64,000 nt of DNA from Aeoliella straminimaris (GTDB lineage Bacteria; Planctomycetota; Planctomycetia; Pirellulales; Lacipirellulaceae): NCBI RefSeq assembly GCF_024054565.1, contig NZ_JAMXLR010000036.1:186001-250000 (forward strand), read 5' to 3'. This document shows positions 9,101-16,474 of the stretch, one piece after another (the first letter of the stretch is position 1; each line of letters starts with the position of its first letter). The position numbers were made by a program, and so were the translations under genes. Under the pieces are notes generated by a model. The model searched no databases. It had not been told where the DNA came from and worked only from the letters and a program-made list of their open reading frames with translations.

Positions 9101-10597
9101 CTGAATGGCGTGGATGCTGGTGACTACCAGGTATGGAAGGAGCACTTCGGAGACTCGATCTCGCCGCTGGCGGCAGCCAATGGGGCGGCCGTTCCGGAAC
9201 CGGCATCGATTGCCATCATCGCCATCTCCGCGATGGGCCTGCTCGTGGTGAAGTCGCCACGCTGGCGCAAGGGGTTAGGCAAAGGCGCCGCGTTGGTGGT
9301 CCTGTTCGTGCTGACCTGTAACGTCGCACACGCGACGAAGAACGATCGACAGTACCTCTTCGGCGATCCCGGATCGACGGACGTCTCGTTTGGGGCTTCC
9401 ATCTCCGAAGGGGCCGCCATGGGATTCGTCTTTGGGGCGAATACCGTCACGGGAGACGACGCCTACGATGGAACCGGATCGGGGCAAGATCTCATCGTGA
9501 ATGGAGCCACCTATACGAGCGTTTCGACTCGGCCCGGTGCCGGTGCGAATGATTTTGGTGCCAATTTCGATGGAGCCAGCTATCTTCACACCCCGACCAG
9601 CCTGAACCTTCCCAACAACTTCTGGAAAAATACGGATTTCTTCGATCCGCAATCGGGCCAGTTCTTTCCCTTGAACTACAGCGGCATCAACGCACACGGT
9701 ATCCAACTATGGGCCCAGCCGGATCCAACCGCCTTGTCGGCCGGAGTCCGCCAGGATGTCGTGATTGATACCTCCGAACAGGGGATCTTCATTTCAAGTG
9801 AAGGGACTTGGGGACTGCAATTCGACGGTGGTGGAGCCTCTGATGTGGCCGTGGCAGACACCGTGGATGCTAACGGTTGGGTACATGTCATGCAGGTAGG
9901 GGGCGCCGTCGATTTCGAGGGTGGTCACTCGGCCCAGAAGGGAATCCTGTACGTCAACGGCATCGCCGTAAAATCGACAGATCAATACCAACTCCCCGAG
10001 ATCAACAGCGATTCCTTGTCGGTCGGCAGCAATCTGGCTGGTGACGATGGCTTCTACACCGGCGTGTTGGACAATATCGAGATCTTCCTGTGGGGTGACA
10101 ACAGCTACCACCTTGGTGAAGACGGCGTGGCCGGAGGCAGCAACGGCATGAGTGGCCTGAACGCCGACGGCCAGGACTGGGGTTCGTTCTCGTTGTTGGA
10201 AGATAACGATTACATTGCCAGCGCGATCACCAACCTGGGCATTGGCACCTTGAGCGACGGCGACGTCGACTTGGATGGCACCGTGGATGCCGACGATATC
10301 GCGGCGTTCCAGTCCTATTGGGGCAGCACCAATCTTGTTGACAACGAGCCTACGGGCGACTGGGGCACGCGGCAGCAGGGCGACCTCAACCTGGATGGCC
10401 TGACCGATGTGTATGACGCCATTATTCTCCGCGATGAGCTACTCCTGGCAGGGTTTGGCAACATAAGCCTGGATGCAATTGTTGGCGGAACAACCGTACC
10501 CGAACCGAGCAGCGTCTTGGTGTTGCTACTCGGAACAGTATTAGGACTAGTAACTCTTAATCGTTCAAACAGAGGTTCTCGTTCGCGCGATGCGTGA
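6131..10597 (+). CDS. Three-unit PEP-CTERM polyprotein
   Basis: One uninterrupted frame of 1488 residues from the ATG at 6131 (GAGG 8 bases upstream; the GTG at 6062 has no such site). It reads as three secreted proteins joined end to end. Unit 1: signal peptide, a LamG-like domain, two dockerin-like loops, then VPEPS at 516. Directly after this tail come KSR/KTR basic residues, a second hydrophobic signal-peptide-like segment and an ARA cleavage site ending at 568. Unit 2 repeats the layout, with dockerin loops, VPEPA at 1021 and a third signal-peptide-like stretch ending AHA at 1068. Unit 3 is a LamG-like domain with dockerin loops and a final VPEPS at 1456. Units 1 and 2 are clearly homologous (both have YLFDF/YFFDF-RDDA and LRY...GMLEG-type segments). 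The function of the domains is unknown; carbohydrate binding is likely. A lost stop codon or assembly error is the main alternative. Confidence 0.85.
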   Translation: MSALSRRPESLRPLLMSVAYGVFALCCAPMASAVLLLHFDPNDTRTTFQNGYEDNRYGTAPAVNPGDPVGWIMDTRVPSSPTPDPDNGPDTYIDGQQGVARPVLASHPTAGNVIEFLEGNGNLLTFDPGPNALADGWGENMDTNTATVLVAANTANFGAGADYLFDFRDDAAIGGGSNESDGLALRYDHSTGVLEGMVKQEVVASVPVDTGKWFTASLVWDGPNTTATLSVETLAGVTSDSGTASDVALDVDRSRWGADSNNSNGYVGFMGDYMVYNDVDDHSADFTALGAQYLITVPELIVNRNTGEISISVPGGGSAVTNVVGYSITSEAQTLDPTFWTSIADNYDADHPGANQVDPDNNWTKLSDSALRTDLTEMEFEQNGGSSNGADFLPGTSTSLGNAWIQYFEEDIEASIVFDNGSVMPLNVVFTGNGGEPLTFGDLDFDGDVDQDDFTNEFLPNYGADTSVMSSDPQRYGLGDLNVDGTVNLQDFILLNNAYAAANPGAGALQFAGSQVPEPSTCVMLTLFAGVLLFGKSRLLQVKTRNSFAISALLFVVCLGVAANSARAELVVYLDPNVLESQFSDGSTSGGTVPAQIGDTVGFISDVRAENYGAAGAGDGFVDLEGSASNLAVRPPIVAHPTLGTVWAPTANGSMLGRTGASANTDGIGTNFDTNTITAIVAGQISSAGSGTGYFFDFRDDAPTGGGSNAVDGFALRYNYSNGMLEGIAKQSTNAAVPVGLDEWFIASYTWNGAAATATLNVETVTGATLSNTAAAETAALAPDRWRVIADSSGSGGRIYGQMGDLLLYNDTDDHSDVADGLADDYLKALEISINRNNGTATLTNDTGVDYVLDAYTISSEMGSINSGSYTSLDGQNYDGGAWTQLDADPTLVSEGAFSLTGSTIPDGASIPLGTLFNTSVGVEDLELSLHLYGDSEGTFQKARVVFFDGPGGLAGDFNGDNKVDIADYTVWRNNLGAADESAINGAGDGLNGVDAGDYQVWKEHFGDSISPLAAANGAAVPEPASIAIIAISAMGLLVVKSPRWRKGLGKGAALVVLFVLTCNVAHATKNDRQYLFGDPGSTDVSFGASISEGAAMGFVFGANTVTGDDAYDGTGSGQDLIVNGATYTSVSTRPGAGANDFGANFDGASYLHTPTSLNLPNNFWKNTDFFDPQSGQFFPLNYSGINAHGIQLWAQPDPTALSAGVRQDVVIDTSEQGIFISSEGTWGLQFDGGGASDVAVADTVDANGWVHVMQVGGAVDFEGGHSAQKGILYVNGIAVKSTDQYQLPEINSDSLSVGSNLAGDDGFYTGVLDNIEIFLWGDNSYHLGEDGVAGGSNGMSGLNADGQDWGSFSLLEDNDYIASAITNLGIGTLSDGDVDLDGTVDADDIAAFQSYWGSTNLVDNEPTGDWGTRQQGDLNLDGLTDVYDAIILRDELLLAGFGNISLDAIVGGTTVPEPSSVLVLLLGTVLGLVTLNRSNRGSRSRDA
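7676..7834 (+). other. Internal PEP-CTERM / signal-peptide junction 1 of the polyprotein
   Basis: Residues 516-568 run VPEPS, hydrophobic helix, Lys/Arg cluster, second hydrophobic helix, then Ala-Arg-Ala followed by Glu-Leu. There is no stop, and the only in-frame ATG lies inside the first helix with no ribosome site. Confidence 0.75.
9191..9334 (+). other. Internal PEP-CTERM / signal-peptide junction 2 of the polyprotein
   Basis: Residues 1021-1068 run VPEPA, hydrophobic helix, KSPRWRKGLGK, second hydrophobic helix, then Ala-His-Ala. In-frame GTG codons at 9245 and 9248 would start a perfect signal peptide but lack a Shine-Dalgarno sequence, and no stop codon separates the units. Confidence 0.75.
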
Positions 10598-10633
10598 ACC
10601 AGGCGATCTGCGCGACCTATGTGGAGAAAAGTT

Positions 10634-11686
10634 ATGCGGAAGGTAGATGTAGGGAAGAGCGGTAACGGATTCACGCTGGTGGAACTGTTAGTGGTGATCG
10701 CGATTATCGGCATCCTGGTAGCACTGTTGTTACCGGCCGTGCAGTCGGCCCGCGAAGCGGCCAGGCGCACGGCGTGCCAAAACAATTTCAAGCAGATTGG
10801 TATCGCACTGCACAACTTCCATAGCACGCACAAAGCGTTTCCAGCAGGCACGAAGTTCACCGCCCAGAACGACGAAAACGCTTGCCCGGGCCTGGTGCCG
10901 GGTAATGCGGGCTTCGGCTGGGGGGCCTTTATCCTGCCCTTCCTGGAGCAACAAGCTATATACGACATGTTGGTGCTGGACGGGTCGGAGAACGTCTACA
11001 ACGGGGCCAATTGGGTTGCTTCCGAGCAATTGGTGCCGGGCTTCGTTTGTCCGAGCGAGATGAACGAAGACAAGTGGGTCGACTGCTGCTCGGGTCGGGA
11101 CCACTATGGTGCTCCAGGTTTCGATTGGCGACTCTCCAACATGGTAGCCATCGGCGACAGCGTGGAGGCACACTGTTGGCAGTACCAGCCTCACTACATC
11201 GGCCGTGGCGTGATGTTCAACTACAGCAAGGTCTCTGTCGGCAAGGTGACCGACGGCACGTCGCACACGGTTGCTGTCGGCGAGATCACGTCGGGGCGCG
11301 GCTTCGATGCCAACGGTGAGCCGGTGTGGGTTGGCGCCACTTGGGTGACTCGCGCCATCTCTGATGTGTACGAGGGCATTAATGGTCCCGGTACGCTTCC
11401 CGGTGGACGCGACGACGGTTTGGATCCTTTCGGTGGTGGTGGCGAGAACCGGCATGAGGAATTCTCACGCGAGAACGGTCTATCCAGCTATCACCCAGGC
11501 GGGGCCCACCTGCTGTTTACCGATGGCAGCACTCAGTTCATCAACGAGGACATCAATCAAGACGTCCTATTTGCTTGGGCCACCAGAGCCGATGGTGAAG
11601 TCATCAATGTCGAACAGGGAACTGCTACCGGTGTGAATCACTATCCGCCGAGAAAGCCTGGTGGCAACGGCGGCCCGATTCGCTAG
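10634..11686 (+). CDS. DUF1559 prepilin-like protein
   Basis: A 350-residue protein of the DUF1559 (SBP_bac_10-like) family that is strongly expanded in planctomycetes. It has a type IV pilin/pseudopilin N terminus: short basic leader, [26 protein letters not shown], then REAARR. The prepilin peptidase would cut before Phe. The C-terminal family motif H-X9-DG is present (HPGGAHLLFTDG). The ATG at 10634 is preferred over 10619 because GGAG lies 7 bases upstream. The exact role is unknown; an envelope or secretion-associated pseudopilin is inferred. A lipoprotein gene follows, a pairing repeated at 58457-60023. Confidence 0.92.
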   Translation: MRKVDVGKSGNGFTLVELLVVIAIIGILVALLLPAVQSAREAARRTACQNNFKQIGIALHNFHSTHKAFPAGTKFTAQNDENACPGLVPGNAGFGWGAFILPFLEQQAIYDMLVLDGSENVYNGANWVASEQLVPGFVCPSEMNEDKWVDCCSGRDHYGAPGFDWRLSNMVAIGDSVEAHCWQYQPHYIGRGVMFNYSKVSVGKVTDGTSHTVAVGEITSGRGFDANGEPVWVGATWVTRAISDVYEGINGPGTLPGGRDDGLDPFGGGGENRHEEFSRENGLSSYHPGGAHLLFTDGSTQFINEDINQDVLFAWATRADGEVINVEQGTATGVNHYPPRKPGGNGGPIR

Positions 11687-11697
11687 GGTGGCTGGAA

Positions 11698-11750
11698 TGT
11701 GAGTGTGGCGTGATTGAGTTGAAACAACCCAGTAGTCACGCCACCTCACA
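11698..11750 (+). terminator. Long-stem hairpin after the DUF1559 gene
   Basis: TGTGAG (11698-11703) and GTGGCGTGA (11705-11713) pair with TCACGCCAC (11736-11744) and CTCACA (11745-11750), giving a 15-bp stem with one bulged T. It starts 12 bases past the stop codon. A partial terminator is likely, although the lipoprotein gene follows. Confidence 0.55.
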
Positions 11751-11851
11751 CGGTATTTCCATACGGCTAGCGGTGCCCCCCAGCTTATTAGTAGTCAGGT
11801 TCTCTGACTCATCAGTACTGAAATTGACAGGTGTGTAAGTTGAACGGTGTA

Positions 11852-12295
11852 ATGCGACGATACTCGACGCCAACGAAGTTTATGTGCCTCTTGGCCTGCC
11901 TGGCAGCCTTGCCGCTGGCTGGTTGCCGCGAGTCGACTGGACTGCAGAAGGTCATTGTCTCAGGGTCCGTCAAGTACGATGGCCAGCCGATTTCCAATGG
12001 CGAGATACGCTTCTTTCCCATCGAAGGCACGCAGGGCCCGGTGTCTGGTAGTCCGATTGTTAACGGAACGTACGAGGCCAAGTACCGCGATGGAGTGCCG
12101 GTCGGTAAGCATCGGGTCGAGATCATGGCCTACCGGTCCCAAAAAGGGTCGGTGCCAGAGGAGATCGCCCGCGAAGGTGGGCCCACGGAGCAGTACCTCC
12201 CGGCCAGGTTCAATACCGACAGCGAATTGACGCGTAGCGTCGAAGCGAGTACCAAGTCGCTGGACTTCGATCTGAGCTCGAAAAAGAAGAAGTAA
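11852..12295 (+). CDS. Small lipoprotein with transthyretin-like domain
   Basis: About 147 residues. A signal peptide ends in the lipobox LAGC, so the protein is probably lipid-anchored. The remainder (GSVKYDGQPISNGEIRFFP ... VPVGKHRVEIMAYR) resembles the small beta-sandwich (carboxypeptidase-regulatory or transthyretin-like) lipoproteins that commonly accompany DUF1559 genes in planctomycetes. The start is uncertain: an in-frame GTG at 11831 adds seven residues, and the ATG at 11852 has only a weak ribosome site but gives a normal basic n-region (MRRYSTPTK). It is the last gene of the plus-strand block and converges on the DapA-family gene. No catalytic motif is visible. Confidence 0.85.
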   Translation: MRRYSTPTKFMCLLACLAALPLAGCRESTGLQKVIVSGSVKYDGQPISNGEIRFFPIEGTQGPVSGSPIVNGTYEAKYRDGVPVGKHRVEIMAYRSQKGSVPEEIAREGGPTEQYLPARFNTDSELTRSVEASTKSLDFDLSSKKKK

Positions 12296-12368
12296 CGTAT
12301 CGCTTCTGGCGGTGTGTTGCATACTGTATGGCGACCCTGGTTGGTGCCGCCCGCCTGATGCTGCCGCG

Positions 12369-13331
12369 TTAGAGTGAGGCCTGCTTCCAGGTTTCCTGCG
12401 CCAGCTCGTCTCGCCACCATTGCTGAAATTGATCGGTGAGAGTTCGTGTGTCCGACTCTGGCACAGGGTGGTAGGGCGATCGAGTGTAACCGTCGTCTTC
12501 CAAGAAGCCCGAAGCAGCCCCCCGGGCTTTGCCAACGATGCCGTGCAGGTAGCCACGCCGCACCAGGGGATCAATGCACTCCAGTTCCCAGCGATTCATC
12601 TTGGCTTGCATGGGCATCGCTTGCTCCCAAGATCCAATCTGGCAGAGGTCGACAAGACGCCGTTGCCATTCCGGCAGGGTGTTCACCCAGAAGCTGTAGG
12701 TTCCCCGCGCGCCGAGCAACATGGCGGGCACGGTGACAAAGTCGGTCACCATGTGAGCCAGGTGAGGAGTGGTGCCCAGCACGTCGCACAGCTCGACCAC
12801 ATTCTGGGTCGCCAGCTTCGTTCCCACGAACTGGTCGGGGAACTCGCTGGCCAGCCTCTTGTACTGGCTTCCGTTCATCACCACGTGCCCCCGAGGAGTG
12901 TTGTAGTGCACCCACCGGGCCGCCGGGGCCGCTTCGGCAAGATCGTTCCAGAAGTGCCAGATGTCGTCGGGCGCCAGGGGCATCCAGTACGGATAACACA
13001 CATGCACGGTAGTGATGCCGTGATCCAGGCAGACTTTGATGCGATCGATGATTCCGCGAGTATTAGTCCAGGTGACCCCCATCTGAGCGCGGCAATCCAA
13101 TGGTGTCATGAAGCGTGCGAACGCGGCCACGAACTTCTGGAATTCATCGAGCTCCAACGCATAAAACTCGCCATCGCTATCGGTACTGTAGATGCCGTCG
13201 CAGCCCACCTCAGCCAGCCGCTTCAGGTTGCGCTGCAACATCGGCTCGTTGAGTTGCTGGTCGGCTGTCCACGGCATCGGAATGGCCGCCCACAGGCCAT
13301 AGATGTCCGCTGCTTCCTGGATGTCATTCAT
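12369..13331 (-). CDS. Divergent DapA-family aldolase/dehydratase
   Basis: A 320-residue TIM-barrel enzyme of the dihydrodipicolinate synthase / N-acetylneuraminate lyase family. Schiff-base Lys172 (VGTKLA) and catalytic-type Tyr143 (VHYNTPRG) are conserved. The usual pyruvate-carboxylate loop (G-T/S-T-G-E) is replaced by STDSDGEF (residues 49-56), so it is not a standard NanA or DapA. Its start overlaps the stop of the enolase-superfamily gene by four bases (ATGA), indicating translational coupling. A pathway in which the upstream enzyme dehydrates a sugar acid to a 2-keto-3-deoxy product that this enzyme cleaves or dehydrates is plausible but inferred. Confidence 0.85.
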   Translation of the reverse strand: MNDIQEAADIYGLWAAIPMPWTADQQLNEPMLQRNLKRLAEVGCDGIYSTDSDGEFYALELDEFQKFVAAFARFMTPLDCRAQMGVTWTNTRGIIDRIKVCLDHGITTVHVCYPYWMPLAPDDIWHFWNDLAEAAPAARWVHYNTPRGHVVMNGSQYKRLASEFPDQFVGTKLATQNVVELCDVLGTTPHLAHMVTDFVTVPAMLLGARGTYSFWVNTLPEWQRRLVDLCQIGSWEQAMPMQAKMNRWELECIDPLVRRGYLHGIVGKARGAASGFLEDDGYTRSPYHPVPESDTRTLTDQFQQWWRDELAQETWKQASL

Positions 13332-14545
13332 GGCTGCGGCTCGCGTTGACTCGTCTGGGGCTGATCGATCGCACCGAGGATCTTGTAATACGATCCCGGC
13401 CGATAGGGAAAACTCGATTCGAGGTCGTCAGGGGCGACGACTCCCAGTCCGGCGCCTTGGGGGGCGGCAATTCTTCCTTCATGCATCTTTAGCGGATGCT
13501 GCAGAACGACCTCTCGAAGCGGGTTAGGAACGGTGGGCAGTTCGACAATCGAACAGTTTCGCGATGCAAAAGCGGCGTGATAGTTGCCCATGATGCCCAC
13601 GCCCGCGCACCAGGTGTGAACGGCCACTGGCAGGTGACGGGTGTCGCATAAGTCGGCAAGTCTGCGGAATACGGTCAGCCCGCCAATGAGTGACGCGTCC
13701 GGTTGGAACAGATCCAAGGCGTCCGCGTTTAGGTAACACTTCGCTTCGGTAAGGCTCGTGACCGTTTCGCCCCCGGCGACCGGAATGGAAATGTTCCTGC
13801 GTATCTGGGCGAAGCCTTCGTAGTTGGACACTTCCGCGGGTTCTTCGATCCACATCAGGTCGAACTGCTCGATTGCATGGGCGACGGAGATCGCTTGCTT
13901 CACCGTCCAGGGGCGCTGCGCCAGTCCCTGCGCCGCATCGACGGCCAGTCCAACGCCGCTCCCCAACGCTTCGCGGCAGATAGCGACCTTCTCGACGATC
14001 TGGTCCATGCTTGCGAGATTGTTGATGCGGATCTTCACTGCGCGAAAGCCGTCTTGCACATAACCGTGCATTTCTGCCCGCAGTTCCGCTTCGGGCTTGT
14101 TGTTGCCCCCGCTGGCGTAGGCCAGCAGGGAGTCGTGTTGGCAACCTCCCAGAAGGTCGCAAACCGGCACCCCGAGCGACTTGCCATACAGATCCCACAG
14201 AGCCATTTCGATTCCACCCAACACACTTTGCGAGATGCCCAGGCGGCCCCAGTAATAGCTGGCCAAACGCATGCGATCCCACAGGGCAGCAGGGCGGCGA
14301 GGGTCCTGGCCCTCGATCGCCTCACCCAGTTGCTGGGTTAGTGCGGCGACCGTTTCGGGAGCATAGACTCCGGAGTACACCTCCCCCAGGCCGAACGATC
14401 CATCGGACGCTTCCACCCGAATGAGTCCGGCAGGCCGATAGCCGGTCTGGAGATGGAAAACCCGCTCTGCGTCGTCGGGCGTAGCATAGGGTGCACTCAA
14501 GAGCACGCAGCGAACATCTGTGATTTTCAAGCGACCCACCTTCAC
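13328..14545 (-). CDS. Mandelate racemase/enolase-superfamily enzyme, probable sugar-acid dehydratase
   Basis: A 405-residue cytoplasmic enzyme of the mandelate racemase/muconate lactonizing enzyme family. Visible catalytic set: K171-x-R173 after the capping domain, metal ligands D203 (VDAAQG), E234 (WIEEP) and E260 (GGE), and the Asp283/His310 pair (QPDASLIGG, VAVHTW) typical of the mandelate racemase and sugar-acid dehydratase subgroup. The start is a GTG at 14545; a GTG six bases downstream (14539) has a better-spaced AAGG and is equally possible. It lies between regulator 2 and the DapA-family gene on the same strand, overlapping the latter by four bases. The substrate is unknown. Confidence 0.88.
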   Translation of the reverse strand: MKVGRLKITDVRCVLLSAPYATPDDAERVFHLQTGYRPAGLIRVEASDGSFGLGEVYSGVYAPETVAALTQQLGEAIEGQDPRRPAALWDRMRLASYYWGRLGISQSVLGGIEMALWDLYGKSLGVPVCDLLGGCQHDSLLAYASGGNNKPEAELRAEMHGYVQDGFRAVKIRINNLASMDQIVEKVAICREALGSGVGLAVDAAQGLAQRPWTVKQAISVAHAIEQFDLMWIEEPAEVSNYEGFAQIRRNISIPVAGGETVTSLTEAKCYLNADALDLFQPDASLIGGLTVFRRLADLCDTRHLPVAVHTWCAGVGIMGNYHAAFASRNCSIVELPTVPNPLREVVLQHPLKMHEGRIAAPQGAGLGVVAPDDLESSFPYRPGSYYKILGAIDQPQTSQREPQP

Positions 14546-14548
14546 CTT

Positions 14549-14565
14549 GACTAGTTCGACTAGTC
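14549..14565 (-). promoter_or_regulatory. Inverted repeat abutting the enolase-family start
   Basis: GACTAGT-TCG-ACTAGTC, a perfect 7-bp inverted repeat with 3-base spacer, three bases upstream of the GTG start. It could be an operator or a small hairpin affecting translation; I found no second copy. Confidence 0.3.
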
Positions 14566-14685
14566 GACATCACCAGAATCGGACTAAGACACGCTCCTCT
14601 ATCTCTCGTTGCAGCGCATGGGGACGGGCGCCGGCATTCCAGTTCGCAGCGGTTGGCCTGGCTTCCATCATGGGCGTAGCGCCAA

Positions 14686-15753
14686 CTACTTGGCCGTTGT
14701 ATCCAGCTTGACTGGAATGATCTCATCGGGAACCACCTCGCCACGCGCCATCGCCGCCAGCATTCGCGCCATGTGCTTCCCCTGTTCTTCGGAGGAATAG
14801 AGGGGCCGCAAATACACATGCTGGGGCGCTTGGTTCGCTGGCAGGTAGCTATCGCACAAGACGGTATCTGTCTTTGGCAGCATCTTTCGCTTCGTGGCCA
14901 CTTCCTTCACGGCATTTGCCATGCGAATGGTTCTGCACACGAAACCGGTGGGCGGATTCGTTTGATTCAGTAGTCGCTGAACCGCGGCCTCGCAGACAAT
15001 TGTCGCAGGCGGCAGGAACCGTTCGTACAAGGCATCGGGATCAAGCTTCGATTCTGTCAAGCGGCGGCGAATCGCATCCAGGGTATCGTGATCCCCGGGA
15101 AGTGTTTCCTGCCTGGTGAGCAAGGCGATTTTCTTGTGACCCTGAGCAAGTAGGTAGTCGGTTGCGAGGTAGCCGATACTGGCCATATCGCGGTCCAGTC
15201 GAGTGAGTCGCGTAATCCCCGGGTAGATTCCACCGTAAACGAGCGCGGGAACTCCACTGTTGCTCACCAGTTGATGTACCTCGAAGGGAGCTCGCACCAG
15301 GATAAAGCCATCCCGCGCTTTGGCGGTCAGGGAGTGGTCGATCAGGTCGGCCACAAATCCGTCCGCGTTCTCCTGCGGGAGAAAACTGATTTGCACGTGC
15401 ACGCCGGGCAGTTCTTCCTGCATGCCCAGCAGCACCATGTCGTTGCCGATTCCCTCGGACGCCAGGTAGTTTTGATGGACCAGAAAGTGCACTCGCCGTA
15501 GAGGCGGAAGGGAAAGCTCGCCCGGCAAATTGGCGATAAAGGCCCCGCTGCGTTGCTGGCGGGTGATGATCTGCCGGCGCTCGAGCAGTTGCAGGGCTCG
15601 ATTGGCGAGCCCGTTGCTGACGCCCAGCAGTTTCGACGCATCGACCGTGGTGAGATATCGATCGCCTGGTTTGAGGTTGCGGTCTTCGATGTCAGCGGCC
15701 AACTTCTCCGCGAGCTCCACTAGACGGGGGGTATCAGTGCCAGAACGAGCCAT
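14686..15753 (-). CDS. GntR/LacI-type transcriptional regulator (paralog 2)
   Basis: A 355-residue paralog of the regulators at 1754 and 28338. The N-terminal winged helix (LKPGDRYLTTVDASKLLGVS, ANRALQLLERRQIITRQQRSGAF) is nearly identical to theirs, and the effector domain keeps VHFLVH...GIGND...LGMQEELPGVHVQISFLPQ. Differences concentrate in the C-terminal half, as expected for changed ligand specificity with similar DNA recognition. It lies upstream of the enolase-family and DapA-family genes on the same strand, and divergent from the N-acetylneuraminate lyase at 16475, so it probably controls both directions. The ATG at 15753 fits the aligned N termini of the paralogs. Confidence 0.9.
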   Translation of the reverse strand: MARSGTDTPRLVELAEKLAADIEDRNLKPGDRYLTTVDASKLLGVSNGLANRALQLLERRQIITRQQRSGAFIANLPGELSLPPLRRVHFLVHQNYLASEGIGNDMVLLGMQEELPGVHVQISFLPQENADGFVADLIDHSLTAKARDGFILVRAPFEVHQLVSNSGVPALVYGGIYPGITRLTRLDRDMASIGYLATDYLLAQGHKKIALLTRQETLPGDHDTLDAIRRRLTESKLDPDALYERFLPPATIVCEAAVQRLLNQTNPPTGFVCRTIRMANAVKEVATKRKMLPKTDTVLCDSYLPANQAPQHVYLRPLYSSEEQGKHMARMLAAMARGEVVPDEIIPVKLDTTAK

Positions 15754-15770
15754 AGTGAGTGTCTCCCACG

Positions 15771-15789
15771 CGAGATCTAATTGAGGTCC
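15771..15789. promoter_or_regulatory. GAGATC-type repeat next to regulator 2
   Basis: CGAGATCTAATTGAGGTCC, 17 bases upstream of the regulator start. It resembles, in opposite orientation relative to the gene, the element at 29477-29496 beside regulator 3. Function is inferred. Confidence 0.3.
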
Positions 15790-15880
15790 TTGTTGTCCTC
15801 GGGAGATTCTAGCCGATCAGCTTCTTCGCCTACCATGCAAATGTCCAGCGGTGAGCGCCGCGGATAAAATGCAAAAGATT

Positions 15881-15896
15881 GTGAAATATTACCAAA
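15881..15896 (+). promoter_or_regulatory. Candidate operator, copy B (GTGAAATATTACCAAA)
   Basis: Shares TGAAATATTA with copy C and the TGAAAT core and spacing with copy A. The second half-site is degenerate (CCAAA instead of GAAAT). It is followed 4 bases later by TTGTAC at the place where copies A and C have their -35 boxes, but no good -10 box follows here. Confidence 0.35.
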
Positions 15897-16010
15897 CTCA
15901 TTGTACTATTTTAAGTGGGGTGGCGACAAATCGGCTGGCGGGGGAGTGGCACTGCCTAATCACCGCCCATTTTCGAAGCTAAAAAGTTTTTGAAAACGAA
16001 GAAATACTGT

Positions 16011-16039
16011 TTGCAGCCAAATATTATTGGTGGTAACAT
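16011..16039 (+). promoter_or_regulatory. Possible promoter of the nanA-symporter operon
   Basis: TTGCAG (16011-16016), 17-base spacer, TAACAT (16034-16039). This would give a leader of over 400 bases to the ATG at 16475, so the assignment is weak. Confidence 0.25.
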
Positions 16040-16474
16040 ACGTATCGTTGCGTAGCTGTGGCCATGTGTAAGGGGTCGCCTCGCACGAACCAGGCGGCCT
16101 TTTCCAGCGAAACGATGGTCATATGGCGGACTCCGTACGGTGGCATCGGCCAGGGACGTAGCGAGTAATCGAGCGACTCTTTTGAATGGCTCCAGCCGTT
16201 TCAGGCTCGGGCTCTGACGCCGTGTGTGTGCGCGCTGAACGACCTCGAGTCTTGGCTATTGTCCCAAGCAATTGTTCTCACGAACTTTTGTGTTGGGGGT
16301 GTAGGATGCTTCTCATGCACTTGTCCCTCTGTTCTTTCCGCAGTCCAGGATTACTTGTTTTAAAGAGCTTGGCAGGAACTGGAACTGCGTATGCCAGCCT
16401 CAGAAGTTGCTGCCGACGACGAATGGCATGGTGCTGGAGCGAGTTTAGGCCCCGACGAACCAAGTGAGCGCCCG

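Larger units (their letters stand above)
15754..16474. other. Divergent intergenic region between regulator 2 and N-acetylneuraminate lyase 1
   Basis: About 720 bases with no supported gene and an AT-rich core (15870-16040). It contains a regulator-proximal repeat (15771-15789), a copy of the GAAAT element (15881-15896) and a possible plus-strand promoter (16011-16039). The lyase frame stays open upstream to an ATG at 16391. Confidence 0.6.

Noticed and set aside
6131..10597. Explaining the polyprotein as three genes with hidden internal starts
   Set aside because: No stop codon separates the units, and no in-frame ATG with a ribosome site occurs at either junction; GTG codons at 9245/9248 lack a Shine-Dalgarno. 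A sequencing error cannot be excluded without reads but would have to occur independently three times in two genes.
12420..13349. 309-codon plus-strand frame opposite the DapA-family gene
   Set aside because: The minus strand has a recognisable aldolase with catalytic residues and translational coupling; the plus frame has no family features.
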